Origin: Coniella vitis
Taxonomy: Eukaryota; Ascomycota; Sordariomycetes; Diaporthales; Schizoparmaceae
Length of the DNA stretch: 64,000 bases
NCBI GenBank assembly: GCA_011317545.1
Contig: WUJK01000002.1
Location: forward strand, 1,178,001 to 1,242,000
Direction of reading: 5' to 3'
Of this stretch, positions 48,087-58,448 are shown piece by piece. Each line of letters starts with the position of its first letter. Position 1 is the first letter of the stretch. Position numbers and translations under genes: made by a program. The notes under the pieces were generated by a model, which saw only the letters and a list, made by a program, of their open reading frames with translations, was not told where the DNA came from and searched no databases.

Positions 48087-50789
48087 ATGGTGGATGCTCG
48101 AGCTGCTGGAGAGCATGATGAGCCAGAGCACCATGTTCAAAGCAATGGCAGAAAGCGAGATGTTGACGACACCGAGAAGGGTGAAGAAAGCAGTGATCCA
48201 AGACGGCAGCCGAGTGTGCTGGTCGAATCTGCTGCAGAAAGTGGGACAACGTCTTTGAACAGTTGGGGCCAGAGGACGGGGGGTAATGGTGGTGGTAGTG
48301 GTAATCACGACGACGGCAACGAGGAGACCGGCAACGACGACGAAGAAGAAGAAGAATCCAATGATTCAGATGTTAGCAATGCTGCTAGTGATAGATGCCC
48401 AGAGTGGGCGCCATGCTCGATCCTTCAATGGGAGCCGTGGGACGAGCAGGATGTTCATAGCATTGCTGGCGAGGACGACGGCAATTTTCGGGCCACAACG
48501 AGCGTCTCTGGCGACAATGGAACTCGACAATGGCGGTGTGAGAGCACAAAATTGTCAACATCACAAGCCTTACAGGATTACCTCCGTACCGACGTCGATC
48601 CAGACAAACCTCGCCCCGAAGACAGCGAGGATAAGGGATATGCATCGATATTATCCTCACCTCCTCCACGTCCCGCGTCAACCCAGCCGACTTCACTCCT
48701 TGTTATCAACAAGCTGCAAGCAAACTTGCTTGCGGTTCTTGTGGCTTCGCCCCAAGGGCTGGACTGGCAATTTCTTGAGATACACGCTGAGATCCGGCGG
48801 CCGCCTGTGCTTGGCTCGTCTTTTGCGTCTGCTAGGAGGCGATCATCCAGTCGTGCAATTATCGCAACCTGGACCTACCCAGAACTAGTGGCTGAGAGGA
48901 CTGGCTCACCAGTCCGTTCTCTCAGAGATACACCACTCCGTCCACTGCTAACCACACGATATGCATTTCCTTGTCCGGAACAGGACATCGGACTCTATAG
49001 ATTGAACGACACGCAGCGGCCCCTGTGAGCTGCATTCTCGCATGCCACGCTGCGTGTAGGCGGACGGGTCAAAGGCGAGGGAGGCAGATACCAGAGAATG
49101 GCAGACATTCTTTTGGCGGATTCCAGGTTTCAGGAACATACTATACAAGACGAAAACTACCTCAGAAGTGCCCGTGGGCATCCTTTTGTCCGTGCAAACA
49201 GGGACGGCATCCATGCCGCCCAATACGAGCCTTCAGCAGAGGAGAACTGTGCCGGCACAAGCGAGGCTCTATTCTCGCGGAGAGTAGGGGGAGGCGACAA
49301 ATACCAGAGCCTCGAACAGACCCTGCGTGAGAGCTGGATGGACGCTGCAGGTTCTTCATTCTCGACAGCCGAGACTGCTCTTATCCGGATGCGGACAGTA
49401 GAGGAAGCAGCCTATGAACACTGGCTAGATTTCTTCGACGTGGTCCAGCCGCACAATCTACGGCAACGTTCGATTGCCTCCAAAGGAGACGAGAACCCCT
49501 GCCTTGCCTGGCGCGCCATGCAAGCACTCGAGCGAAATCAAGCCATGTCCATGGCGCTGCACCGTATAGCACAGGTGGACAAGAGACAGACTGGGGTCAC
49601 GATGGACAAGGACAGTATCCCGGGGCCAGATTGGGCAGCACTCATCCGCCGGGTCGAGATGCGTGTTGCACTGCTTCCCCTTCATCCGCTTGCGTCCTTT
49701 GCACCGCCTCTGCCTCTGCCTCCGACTCCACCCATCCCATACATGGCTCCTCGCGTGCGCGCATCGTCTCTCTACTCTCGCAGCACTGCCCAGGAAGCGG
49801 ATATCAATGCCACCACCGCACAACGCGCGCTCGACCGCATCACGTACCTCGGCGGCATCTTGCTGCCCATGTCCATCGTGGCGTCGATCCTCTCCATGAA
49901 CGACAAGTTCGAACCCGGGGCGCACCTCTTTTGGGTATTTTGGCTTGCTGCGGTGCCGCTGACGCTGAGCACAGTCGGCTTCATCTACGCCGATCAGCTG
50001 CGGCGTGTCATGGTGTGGCAAGAGGTTGACGATGACGACGACGACGACTACGTCCAGGAAGGCGGCCAGTCTCACCCTCCTCCAACCGACTCTGACCTTA
50101 CTCCCAGCAGCGAGAAGGGGACAAGGATCGCCGCCTCGAAAATCCGATTTTGTAGCCTATCAATTGCCATGTCGCCCGCGGAGATTCCTCTGCCCCCGAG
50201 CAGGAGCTCCGGCAGCAGCGCCACGGAGACCTTGGAGAAGTGGCCCAGGAGACACGGGCGGAACCCACCGACCAGCCCGACACTCGAACCTCCGCGCGCT
50301 ACTCCATTTACATGCGTCATTGCGGGGGACGAGAGTGTCAGCAGTGCTTCCAGCGCCTCTCAGCAAGACTTTGTCATTGATATGGGAGACAAGGCAGAGG
50401 AGATACACGCTGGAGCAGCACGCATGGTGTCGTCGCGGCGTCGCGTCTATGAAGGCCCTGGCGCCGGGCCGGGACAGTTACGTAGGAGACACGGCAGCGG
50501 TGCAAGCGACGATGGTCGCCGCCGCCGCCAGCGGCCGCAGAATCAGCGCGTGTGGCAGAAGAAGGAGCTTGGTTGGGGCGGAGCGGTCATATGCATGCTT
50601 CGGATGCAGAGTCCACAGCAAGCGGTGGGCGGGCTGCCTTCTGAAGGGTATCGTGTGAGCAGAGATGACTCCAGAACTGCGGACAGAGCCGTGAGACCAG
50701 GGCATAGCCATAGCCGTGGGCGGGAGCGGGAGCGGGAGCGCGAAAGGTCACTGTGTGCAGAAGAGATGGGCTCGTCCTCGTGGTCGTAG
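48087..50789 (+). CDS. CorA-like (Mg2+ transporter superfamily) membrane protein
   Basis: The frame runs from ATG at 48087 to TAG at 50787-50789 with one in-frame TGA at 49026. I propose two exons, 48087-49024 and 49088-50789, joined by a 63-bp intron (GTGAGC...CAG) that contains the TGA and keeps the frame; the product would be 879 residues. The N-terminus is acidic and Gly/Asn-rich, followed by a folded region with WTYPELVAER, LEQTLRESWM and AYEHWLDFFDVV. Two adjacent helices, YLGGILLPMSIVASILSMN (about 566-586) and LFWVFWLAAVPLTLSTVGFIY, form the CorA-type C-terminal hairpin. SMN stands where CorA has GMN. A run of eight Asp follows, then a long disordered tail with a Arg-Glu repeat near the end. 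Fungal proteins of this class are poorly characterised; transport of Mg2+ is not certain. Confidence 0.72.
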
Positions 50790-51353
50790 GCAATGACTTG
50801 CCCGGAAGGAGTCATGGGTGGGATACACGATCGAATGGTGGTGTGGTAATATGATGCCGATACGCACACATCTTGTCAGCCTTCTTGTTGTGGTTACTGC
50901 GCAATCTGTACATTTGTCATTCATCCCATCTATATAAGCATACAGTATTTGAAAAGAGTTCAACGAATGGATGTTCCGATGGTGCTTTTCGAGGTGGCAA
51001 CTTGGTGATGCTATGTTTAGGGTTGAGTCACCGCTTATCATTGCTGATCATCCAGATTTCCTTCAGAGCTGGCTTGCGGATGTTGGAAGCTAAGTCGAAC
51101 TCACCACCGCCGCCTCGTCCAGTCCCCAGACAAAGAATTTCAGCCCCCGCCTTAGCTACCAGCCAAAGTAGACCGTTGCCACGCATGGAAATATCCCCCA
51201 TCCTCGACACGGGGGCAATTAACGACAAAAGAGCATATGGACGGACGGTCAGACCAAGGCACCGGTCCAATACCTCATTTATTGACGCACCGCATCGAGT
51301 TGTCTGCCCAACGTAGATGCGGCGGCAGACCCAAATCCCCCGGGCATATCCAA
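50790..51353. other. Convergent spacer
   Basis: 564 bp between the stops of the CorA-like (+) and zinc-knuckle (-) genes. Nothing beyond presumed 3' untranslated sequence was recognised. Confidence 0.6.
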
Positions 51354-52495
51354 TCAGATTAGATCCGATTGAGTCTCCTTGCGCAGCCAGGTTGGACAAT
51401 CTTTGGCATAGTGTCCCTCCTGACCGCACTTGGCGCAGACGCTGTAATCAAAGCCGGAGCGGTTTTGAGGGCATCCAGCCATAAGGTGGTTGGAGCTGCC
51501 GCAGACATCGCATCGCTTTGGTTCGTGGCACTTTTTCCGGGTGAGAGGGGATTTTTCCAAGAGACTTAGCTTGACTTGACTTGACAATTTTTTCCGAGGG
51601 GTAGTAGATGATGGGTAGAGGAGTAGAGGAGCAAAGGATTGTATGGGAGTGAGCGGGTGCATGGTTGGTGCGAGGTGAAAGTCGAAAGGCAAGACTGGAA
51701 GACGGGAGACCAAGTGGGATGGACATATTGTTATACTCCTAGCAAGATATTGGAGGCAGTGCAAAGGGTATATCAATCCATATACTTGGGTAAATCGCTA
51801 CGCTGGAGACGCAAGCGAGGAGAGACAAAGAGAACCACACAAGACTCACCTCAACTGCAAGATGATCTTTGGAACCACATCTGTTGCACCGTCTTGATCC
51901 ATGACACTAAAAGGCAGAGAAGAATAATGCTCCATTAGCACATGATTTCGCGCATTCAAGCAAGTACTTTGGCTCAAACTGAAGAAAACAAGGGAAAAAG
52001 GAAAAAGGGGGGAGGGGAATGGTGAAGGGGGGGCGGTCTTTCGTTGTTACGATAAACATGAAGCCTGAATCATAAGAACCAAAAGGAGCTCACCTGGGAA
52101 GCTTCGTGTCCCAGCCCGCCACAGCGATAACACGTCTTTGGCTTGACACACTCATACGATTTGTGGCCGGGCTGCTTGCACCGGCGACAGATCTCTTCTC
52201 CTTGGCAGTCGCGCGCGCGGTGGCCGTACTCCTGGCACCGCGTGCAGTAGCCCGGGAAGTAGGTGCCTGTCCATAGGCTCTGGGCTGTGGCCGAGAATGC
52301 GGCGACGGACTGCCTCTGTGGGCTTGTGAGCGCGTGGGATGTTGACCACGATGAGACGGCTGTCGGAGCGGGTGCTGTGGCGAGGGCGACTCTGCTGATT
52401 TGGTGCTGGCATGGCGATGGCGATGCGGTGGCTGTCATCAGCCTCTGGGCCGAGGGCCGGGTGGCCCTGGTGAAAAAGACAGAGTTTGAGGCCAT
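51354..52495 (-). CDS. Six-knuckle CCHC zinc-finger protein
   Basis: Three exons on the minus strand: 52495-52094, 51906-51850 and 51530-51354, with introns of 187 and 319 bp, giving 211 residues. Six C-x2-C-x4-H-x4-C knuckles are visible: CTRCQEYGHRARDC, CRRCKQPGHKSYEC, CYRCGGLGHEASQC, CNRCGSKDHLAVEC, CDVCGSSNHLMAGC and CAKCGQEGHYAKDC. The terminal Cys of knuckles 3 and 4 is the first codon of the next exon in both cases, which confirms both joins. CCHC arrays of this kind bind single-stranded RNA or DNA (compare yeast Gis2 and animal CNBP). Here the first 90 residues are a Ser/Thr/Ala-rich extension with several Arg and no acidic residues until late, which could be disordered or an organellar signal. 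The start is the first true ATG in frame (MASNSVFF). Confidence 0.86.
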
Positions 52496-53473
52496 CTCGG
52501 TGGTCAGTGTAGTGTATTGTCCGTTTCGGCAGCTGTTGGAATGGATTGATTGCACCAGGTCAGAGTACTACTTCAAGACGCGCGTGGTCAGATGATCCTG
52601 TACTCATGGTCAACTTTTTTGTGGGACGTTTCCATTTCGGGCGCTCCATGTACATACTCTAAGTAGTACTATGTAGCGCTCTCTTCATACGTTACGTAAT
52701 CACCTTTCTCGCGCGATCGACCTGCACATGCAACGAATACATAATAGTACTCATCGAGTTTTGTCTATTGGGTCTCTCTGTATCGAACGCAATCATTGTT
52801 GACGAAGTCATCAACGTCTTTGCCCAAAATAATTACGGGTTGCATCCCTCAAGATGATTGTTCATCCTACAAGACTCCACCTTCACCTTCGAGTCTAGTA
52901 TCCCTTTCTACAGTGTGCTACGCAAAAGGTCCGGCATCTGCTCTGCTGTTGTCGCACTCGCAACTCTGAGCAGCCTTGTACAAAATCTCCTTTTCTCAAA
53001 GCACTATCTCTGTTCCATCGAGACGCATCATCAAGGCAAGAAGAATCCTCATACGCCCCCTGTGTCTGGTCTGTTGTCTTTACAAGTCGCCACTCGACTA
53101 CTTGATGCCTCCCAAGGGACAACGAGGAACCAAAATCTGCAAACATACCGCCAAAGTCAAAGATGCTTTTTTCTAGTTTTCGCAATTGGTACTTTGTGTG
53201 TGTACGTGTGTGCGTGTCTGTTCTCCCAGAAACAAGAACTGACGGGCAAATGCGTAAAATCAACCGGGCCTCCAGAAACTCCAAAAAAATTGGTCCAGAA
53301 ATGCAGAATTTCCGGATGCCTTACCCGGGTGGCCTTCTTTTCGAAGCCTACCGCTCATTTAAACGCCGAATTTTGAACTGCCGCAGCAGCAGGTATGCAT
53401 GAAGAAGCTCCATACTCTGTTGCTTCTCCTTGAGAACGTTGTTTCTCCCTGAGCAAGAACCCATACCTTTCGC
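52496..53473. other. Spacer between minus-strand genes
   Basis: 978 bp. AGTAGTACTATGTAG near 52662 is another copy of the palindrome core. Plus-strand frames up to 172 codons (52858) have no recognisable content. It holds the promoter of the zinc-knuckle gene and the 3' end of the PRPP synthetase gene. Confidence 0.5.
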
Positions 53474-55084
53474 TCAGTCATGGGGGAACAAGGCACTGAT
53501 GGATTCTCCGTGGTGCACACGGCGAATCGCCTCAGCAAAGATGTGTGACACATCCAGCACCTCTAGCTTTGAGCAGGCTTGCCTGTGGTTGTGCTGGGGC
53601 ACTGAGTTGGTGACAATGATCTTGTCAATGGCAGATGCGTTGATGCGGGAGATGGCATCACCGCTAAGAATGCCGTGCGTAAGGAGAGCGTACACCGTAG
53701 TAGCTCCCTCCTTCTTCAGCAGTTTGGCAGCCCTAGTAATGGTATTGGCTGTATCGGCCAAGTCGTCCACCAGGATGCAGGGACGCTCTTGTACGTCACC
53801 CACGAGCATCATGGTGGCATTCTGTCGGTCCGAGATTTTGGTTGGGCGACGCTCCTACATGGCGTAGTCAGCACAGCCTCGAACAAGCCCCCATCGGAAG
53901 GGCCAGTCCCTACCTTGTGAATCAGGGCAAAGCTCAGACCCAGGGCATCGGCGATAGCAGTAGCACGCTTGGCACCACCCGCATCAGGGCTGACAATGAC
54001 GGCATCCTTGAAATGTGGAATCTGTCGCTCAATATAGCGTTGAAGAAGTGGCTTTCCGTAAAGGTTGTCAACGGGGATATCAAAGAATCCTTGGTATCTT
54101 GAGCAGTCTCTGTTAGCACTTTTGGTACCTCATCACTTAATACCAAGAATATAGCACTGCAGAGCCCTCTCCAAAGTCTTGGGCGAGTCCAGTGATTATA
54201 CGTACTGTGGATCGTGCAAATCCATGGTGATAACCTGCAGAGTCACTGTGGATTAGAACAGGCCATAGACCAAATATGAAACGAACTTGGAGTCGCCCCA
54301 CTTACATGGTCAGCACCTGCACAAGTCAAGAGATCCGCCACCAAAGTCCCAGCCTGCGCCACCCACTGCTTGTAGCCTGGCTTGGCCTGAAAGGCATTGA
54401 TCATCTGGGGGTTCTCGTAGTCGTGCGTGGTGTAGTTGCCGGTGACCGACGAGACAGAGCCAGCGTGGTCGCGAGCAGCAGACCCGTTGATAACTGCGGC
54501 ATGGGCGCCGTCGGCAGGAGCCTTGGGCGCACCGTTACCATTAGCCATTGATGCTTGGGTGAGCATCTTTGTAATATCAATTCCGCTCGTGAGGCCTATG
54601 CTCTTAGGCAGGCCAGGACCAGGCGTGGCAGGGACGCTCTCGAAGGTGTATCTGCCAGAGTCGCTGGCGCCCTTGTTGAGAGGTGCGCCAGCCTTGTTGT
54701 AGGGCAGATCAGGTTGTCGGGAGTAGGGGAAGAGAGGGAGGACGGCGGTGACTCGCTTGGCAGAGCCAGTCTTGCAGGCCGAGACCACTGTCCAGGCTAC
54801 GGTCAGCAAGAGACAATATACAGAAACTAGTCTAGAAGGGCGGTCTGACTGATGCAGAGTTCCATAAAGTGGTCGTTCACTTTGACATTGGTGTCCTGTG
54901 TGCCTGCGGTCTGGATGATGTACACATCCTTTCCACGAACGGTTTCTTGTATCTCGCATCGACTTTCACCGACGGCAAACTTTGACAGAATGCGGTTGCA
55001 AGGCGGAATGCCGAGGATGTTGCAGATGTTGTGGACCAACTCCGGATGGGAGTTGCCCCCAAGGACAACCAGGTTGCGAACCAT
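53474..55084 (-). CDS. prs1: Ribose-phosphate pyrophosphokinase (PRPP synthetase), PRS1 type
   Basis: Five exons on the minus strand: 55084-54850, 54787-54306, 54234-54206, 54097-53914 and 53854-53474, with introns of 62, 71, 108 and 59 bp. All phases agree and the product is 436 residues. It makes PRPP from ribose 5-phosphate and ATP for nucleotide, His and Trp synthesis. Visible blocks are FAVGESRCEI, TGSAKRVTAVLPLFPYSRQ, ADH-VITMDLHDPQ-YQGFFDIPVDNL, VIVSPDAGGAKRA, the flexible-loop basic stretch KERRPTK and the PRPP loop CILVDDLADTANTI. About 105 residues of Ala/Gly/Asn-rich sequence are inserted after RQPDLPYNK and before QAGTLVADLL. Such a non-homologous region marks the yeast Prs1/Prs5 class, and the total length is close to Prs1. 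Prs1 works in heteromers and also affects cell-wall integrity signalling in yeast. The first donor is GTCAGA, a non-consensus but workable site. Confidence 0.93.
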
Positions 55085-56723
55085 GACGAAGGTTGTGAGA
55101 ATGCTTGGAGCGGTGTCGGAGCGGTTGAAGGGTTAGGCGGGGGTGATGACGAGGGGGGGATAATCGTGGACTCGAGAGTAGGTTTGCAGTACAGGAGGAC
55201 CACGTCAAGCCTGTTCCGACTGGCAGTGTCGTTGAAGCAAAGCCTGAGTTAAAGGCGCAAATGTAGTCGTGGGCCGCCGACGTCAGAACTGAGAGCCGAG
55301 GATATGCGGCAGTCGTGACTGGACGGGAGAATGAGACAAGCAACCAGCGTGCTGGAGAGGGTCGAGAAGCCCGGAGGAGTGGCTTGGGAAGGCAGTATGC
55401 TCTACGACAGTATCATGGTGTCGCCGCGTCGCCGGTTAAATGGAGGAAGAGGAAGAAAGCTGGATTTGGCAGGCGACTAGAGGGGGGAGAGAGAGCGGGT
55501 GAGAAAGAAAAGATTCGGAGGGCCACAAAGGTCTGAGGCGCAAAAAGTGAGAAAAAAATATGCACAGTGAGGTACTTGCTGCGTTAGTTTCGGCGCAAGT
55601 ACTTACAGTAGGTCACTTCTCAGAATGGCGAGACAACCCCGGACCTCAATTGCCCAATACTTACATAGTACACACTGGACGCCTGGTCCCTGGCCGGGCG
55701 CAATTTGGCTGGGGGAAGAGGCGGCGGGGGTACCTACAGGCCATGATGTGGTGCAATGAGGGGTACGACTCCCAGGCGGCGCACAGTCAGCGCATGAACG
55801 CACTGCACGTTACAGCAGCGGATCGTGTGAACCACTGTACTTTGTAAACGTCAAAAAGAAAATTCCTGGCTGTCCACAAGTTTGCCAAGTACCGGAAAGC
55901 ATGATCAAAAAGAGATTTAGAAACAAGCTGTGCAGGTCTGAACGGTACTTACGCAAGTACTCTTTGCTTTCATGTACTGCCTCGGTATGTAATACACAGC
56001 ACTCTACTATGTACACAGGACTTCAGGCTCAAGGTGGGGGCTCCTTCAGGCCTTTGCCAGGCCCAGGCCCGGCCTATCGTTGGCCTTGCATTGCTACCAT
56101 AGTACAAAGCAACCACTTGATGAACGCGGGGTCCGCCAGGGGGGGGGGGCATTGAACTTTTTTTTTCTGTGCACCCGCAGGAAGGAAAGACACCATAGCA
56201 CAGTAGGTACCGGGGTACTTTCATGTGTAAAGTGTCGGATTCTTTTCATTCTGACCTTTTTGCACGCGCGCGTCCTACTGCTGCACCCGACCGCCATTAC
56301 AAACTGCACAGCCAAGTAGCGACACCACCAGAAGAACAAGTACAGGCCGTTTCACTCGTTGACTTTTGGGGTACTTTGTAAGTTTGTGGCTTGGGAAGCC
56401 CAGTAAGAAGACTAGCATTCGATTGTGTCGAGACTGATAAATCAGAATTCGTCTACTACCCGGCAATCTCAACGAGAGGCTGGACGCAGTGTAACCCAGC
56501 CATCATCAGCACGTACAGTCTGTCTCATAGCTCTCTTTTTGGCGGTGACTCAGTGCGGCATTTCTCCAGCCCAAGGCTCTTCTTCGCTCGGCATCCTACG
56601 GCAGTGTACGTATACAAGGAGCAGTCGGAATAGACCGGACGAACCTCTTGCGTCTCTTTTCGAATAACCACCATTACGTGGCTTGGCTGTGCTGGTGGGC
56701 GCCTCGTCTGGGCCACAATCATC
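55085..56723. other. Divergent spacer
   Basis: 1.6 kb between prs1 (-) and rpc17 (+). Copies of the palindrome core are near 55664 and 56005, and a run of 11 G is near 56139-56149. No coding frame with recognisable content was found. Confidence 0.5.
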
Positions 56724-57223
56724 ATGAAGATCCTCGAGTCCCAGAGTGCCGTGCTGAGCAATTTTGAGGTCTACCAACATCTGCTCAACGAACAGTTCAA
56801 GTTCCGCGACCACGAGCGCAAGAAGAAGGTGCCGCGAAGCGTCCAGACCGTCATCAAAGAGGTGAGCCCATCTTGATGCTTCTGATTTTCTGGTATATCC
56901 TTCCTCGAGGCTGACCGTAGTGCTTGCAGGTCCTCGAGTACTTGAAGACTCCTCCCAGCCCTCTCAGTCAGCAGCCCGTCACATACAATGGCTTCACCAT
57001 CCACCGTCTGGTCGAACGGCTGCATGACTATGATCTCAGCAAGGGCGAGATGATCATCATCCTCAACGTGCGCCCCGAGAACCTCGCAGTGCTGAGTGCA
57101 TGTATCGAGGATTTCATGACGCGGTTCACCGAGGACCAGCAGAACGAGATCCAAGCCATCATCGAGGAAGTGCTGGGTCCGTTCCCGCCCAGAGAGCATG
57201 CTGAGGATGGAGAGGCTGCCTGA
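56724..57223 (+). CDS. rpc17: RNA polymerase III subunit Rpc17 (RPC9, Rpb4-fold)
   Basis: Two exons, 56724-56861 and 56930-57223, are joined by a 68-bp GT-AG intron in phase 0, giving 143 residues. MKILESQSAVLSNFEVYQHL at the start and ENLAVLSACIEDFMTRFTEDQQNEI in the second exon match the Rpb4-like family of Pol III. Rpc17 pairs with Rpc25 to form the stalk that contacts initiation factor TFIIIB. The length is close to that of yeast Rpc17 (161 residues), and the acidic C-terminus is typical. The stop lies only 93 bp from the stop of the Rho-like gene on the other strand. Confidence 0.88.
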
Positions 57224-57316
57224 TGTTGCTGTTGAGCAGCAGGATCTGTACGCAAACAAGGCGAAACGCTTCAAGACCACAAAAAGAGTGGAATTACGCA
57301 GTGCCATGCAGTACCT

Positions 57317-58033
57317 CTACATAACGCTACACCCACCACTGCTCTGCGCGCCTTCTGCCGTTGTCGTCTTGACGGCCATAGAGCAGATTTCCTCGAAAGC
57401 GAGCGAAAGCAGCTCGCCTGTCATAGCGGAGCACTCCATGTACTTGTCGACGCGCATCTCCTGGGCAACCCGGTACCCTTCTTGTGGGTAGATGATGCCG
57501 TTAGGGTCGTCTTCCGACCTGAGGTCTCGTTTGAGGCCCAGCACAGCCAGAGGAAGGAAGCTCTCTGTCGTTGGGAAAGTCGCGCGAACCTCCTTAATCC
57601 ACTGAAAGAGGTCGGTCTTTGATTAGCAGAGGCACTCGAGCAGAAAACAGGGCGGCACTCATAGGAGGGAAAGATGCAAAATATACAATGCGTTGGAGAT
57701 TGATGAGACTCAACCGTTGGCTAATATCATAGCAAATCAGGACGAGGTCTGGATGGAGGAGCCGCCAGTTAATGGGGCTCGCAGTGTCGTAGAATTCGAG
57801 GCGGTAGCGCCGCCTGCCAAACGCCACTTCGAATACAAAAGGCTGGTCTGAATCTTTGAGCAGTGCGATTGTGCTTGTGCCTGCTAGGGTGTGATGCCCA
57901 CGACTGATCCTCCTGGTTTACGTCAGTTGTGAGCCTGTGTTGGAAAGGGTGGAACTAGCACTGACGACAAGAAGGTCGATTTGCCACAGCCTGCATCCCC
58001 CAGCACGAGTATGGTTATGGACTGAGGCTCCAT
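57317..58033 (-). CDS. Divergent Rho-like small GTPase with CaaX end
   Basis: Three exons on the minus strand: 58033-57966, 57912-57687 and 57601-57317, with introns of 53 and 85 bp, giving 192 residues, the normal Rho length. The start MEPQSITILVLG places the P-loop immediately behind the Met as in Rho/Ras proteins; the frame is open to an ATG at 58177, which would add 48 unlikely residues. Motifs are G1 GDAGCGKST, G3 DTASP, G4 LKRDL and G5 ECSAMTGE. The C-terminus is CSVM, a prenylation CaaX box. LKRD in place of NKxD, together with ECSAMTGE, fits the Rho family. DTASP lacks the Gln that aids GTP hydrolysis in DTAGQ, so intrinsic turnover may be slow. Effector and membrane site are unknown. 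Confidence 0.82.
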
Positions 58034-58448
58034 GAGATCAATCTGCATGCAATATCGACCGAGGTCTGTTTGTGAAGGGAAGTTGGTGAGCAGTCCGTCT
58101 GTACTTGGGCCGCCTGCGCATATGCCATACATAGTAGTACTGAAGTAGTAGCGGTGCTTATCGATAAGGAATCTCATGGTGTAAATTTCATTATTGATCT
58201 CACCCTCACCCCTCCGACTGACTGCCTTGCCTAGGGTCGTAGATAGCAGTCAGGAGCAGCCGAAAGATGAGGCAGATGCACGCCGCATGAACAGAGTTCG
58301 AACGGTCCCCCGCCGTCCACAATGGCATAGTATCTTGTCCCCAGTATCAGTTGCAAAGATTCCCACATCCTGGTCACCATCGCACCCATTCCTGTCCATC
58401 CGCCGCCGGCCAGTCTCGGCGGTTGCAGAGGGCACAGAGCCGTTCGAC
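58034..58448. other. Short divergent spacer
   Basis: 415 bp between the Rho-like GTPase and pus3 start codons. ACATAGTAGTACTGAAGTAG near 58127 contains a copy of the palindrome core. Both upstream extensions of the flanking frames (ATG at 58177 on -, ATG at 58288 on +) fall here. Confidence 0.5.

Noticed and set aside
49025..49059. 35-bp intron ending at GTGTAG in the CorA-like gene
   Set aside because: It is too short for a fungal intron and leaves the downstream exon out of frame.
52858..53376. 172-codon plus-strand frame between the zinc-knuckle and prs1 genes
   Set aside because: Composition is irregular, no domain is visible, and it overlaps other equally long frames on the opposite strand.
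58034..58177. N-terminal extension of the Rho-like GTPase from the ATG at 58177
   Set aside because: It would place 48 non-conserved residues before the P-loop and put a copy of the spacer palindrome inside a coding exon; the ATG at 58033 gives a standard-length Rho protein.
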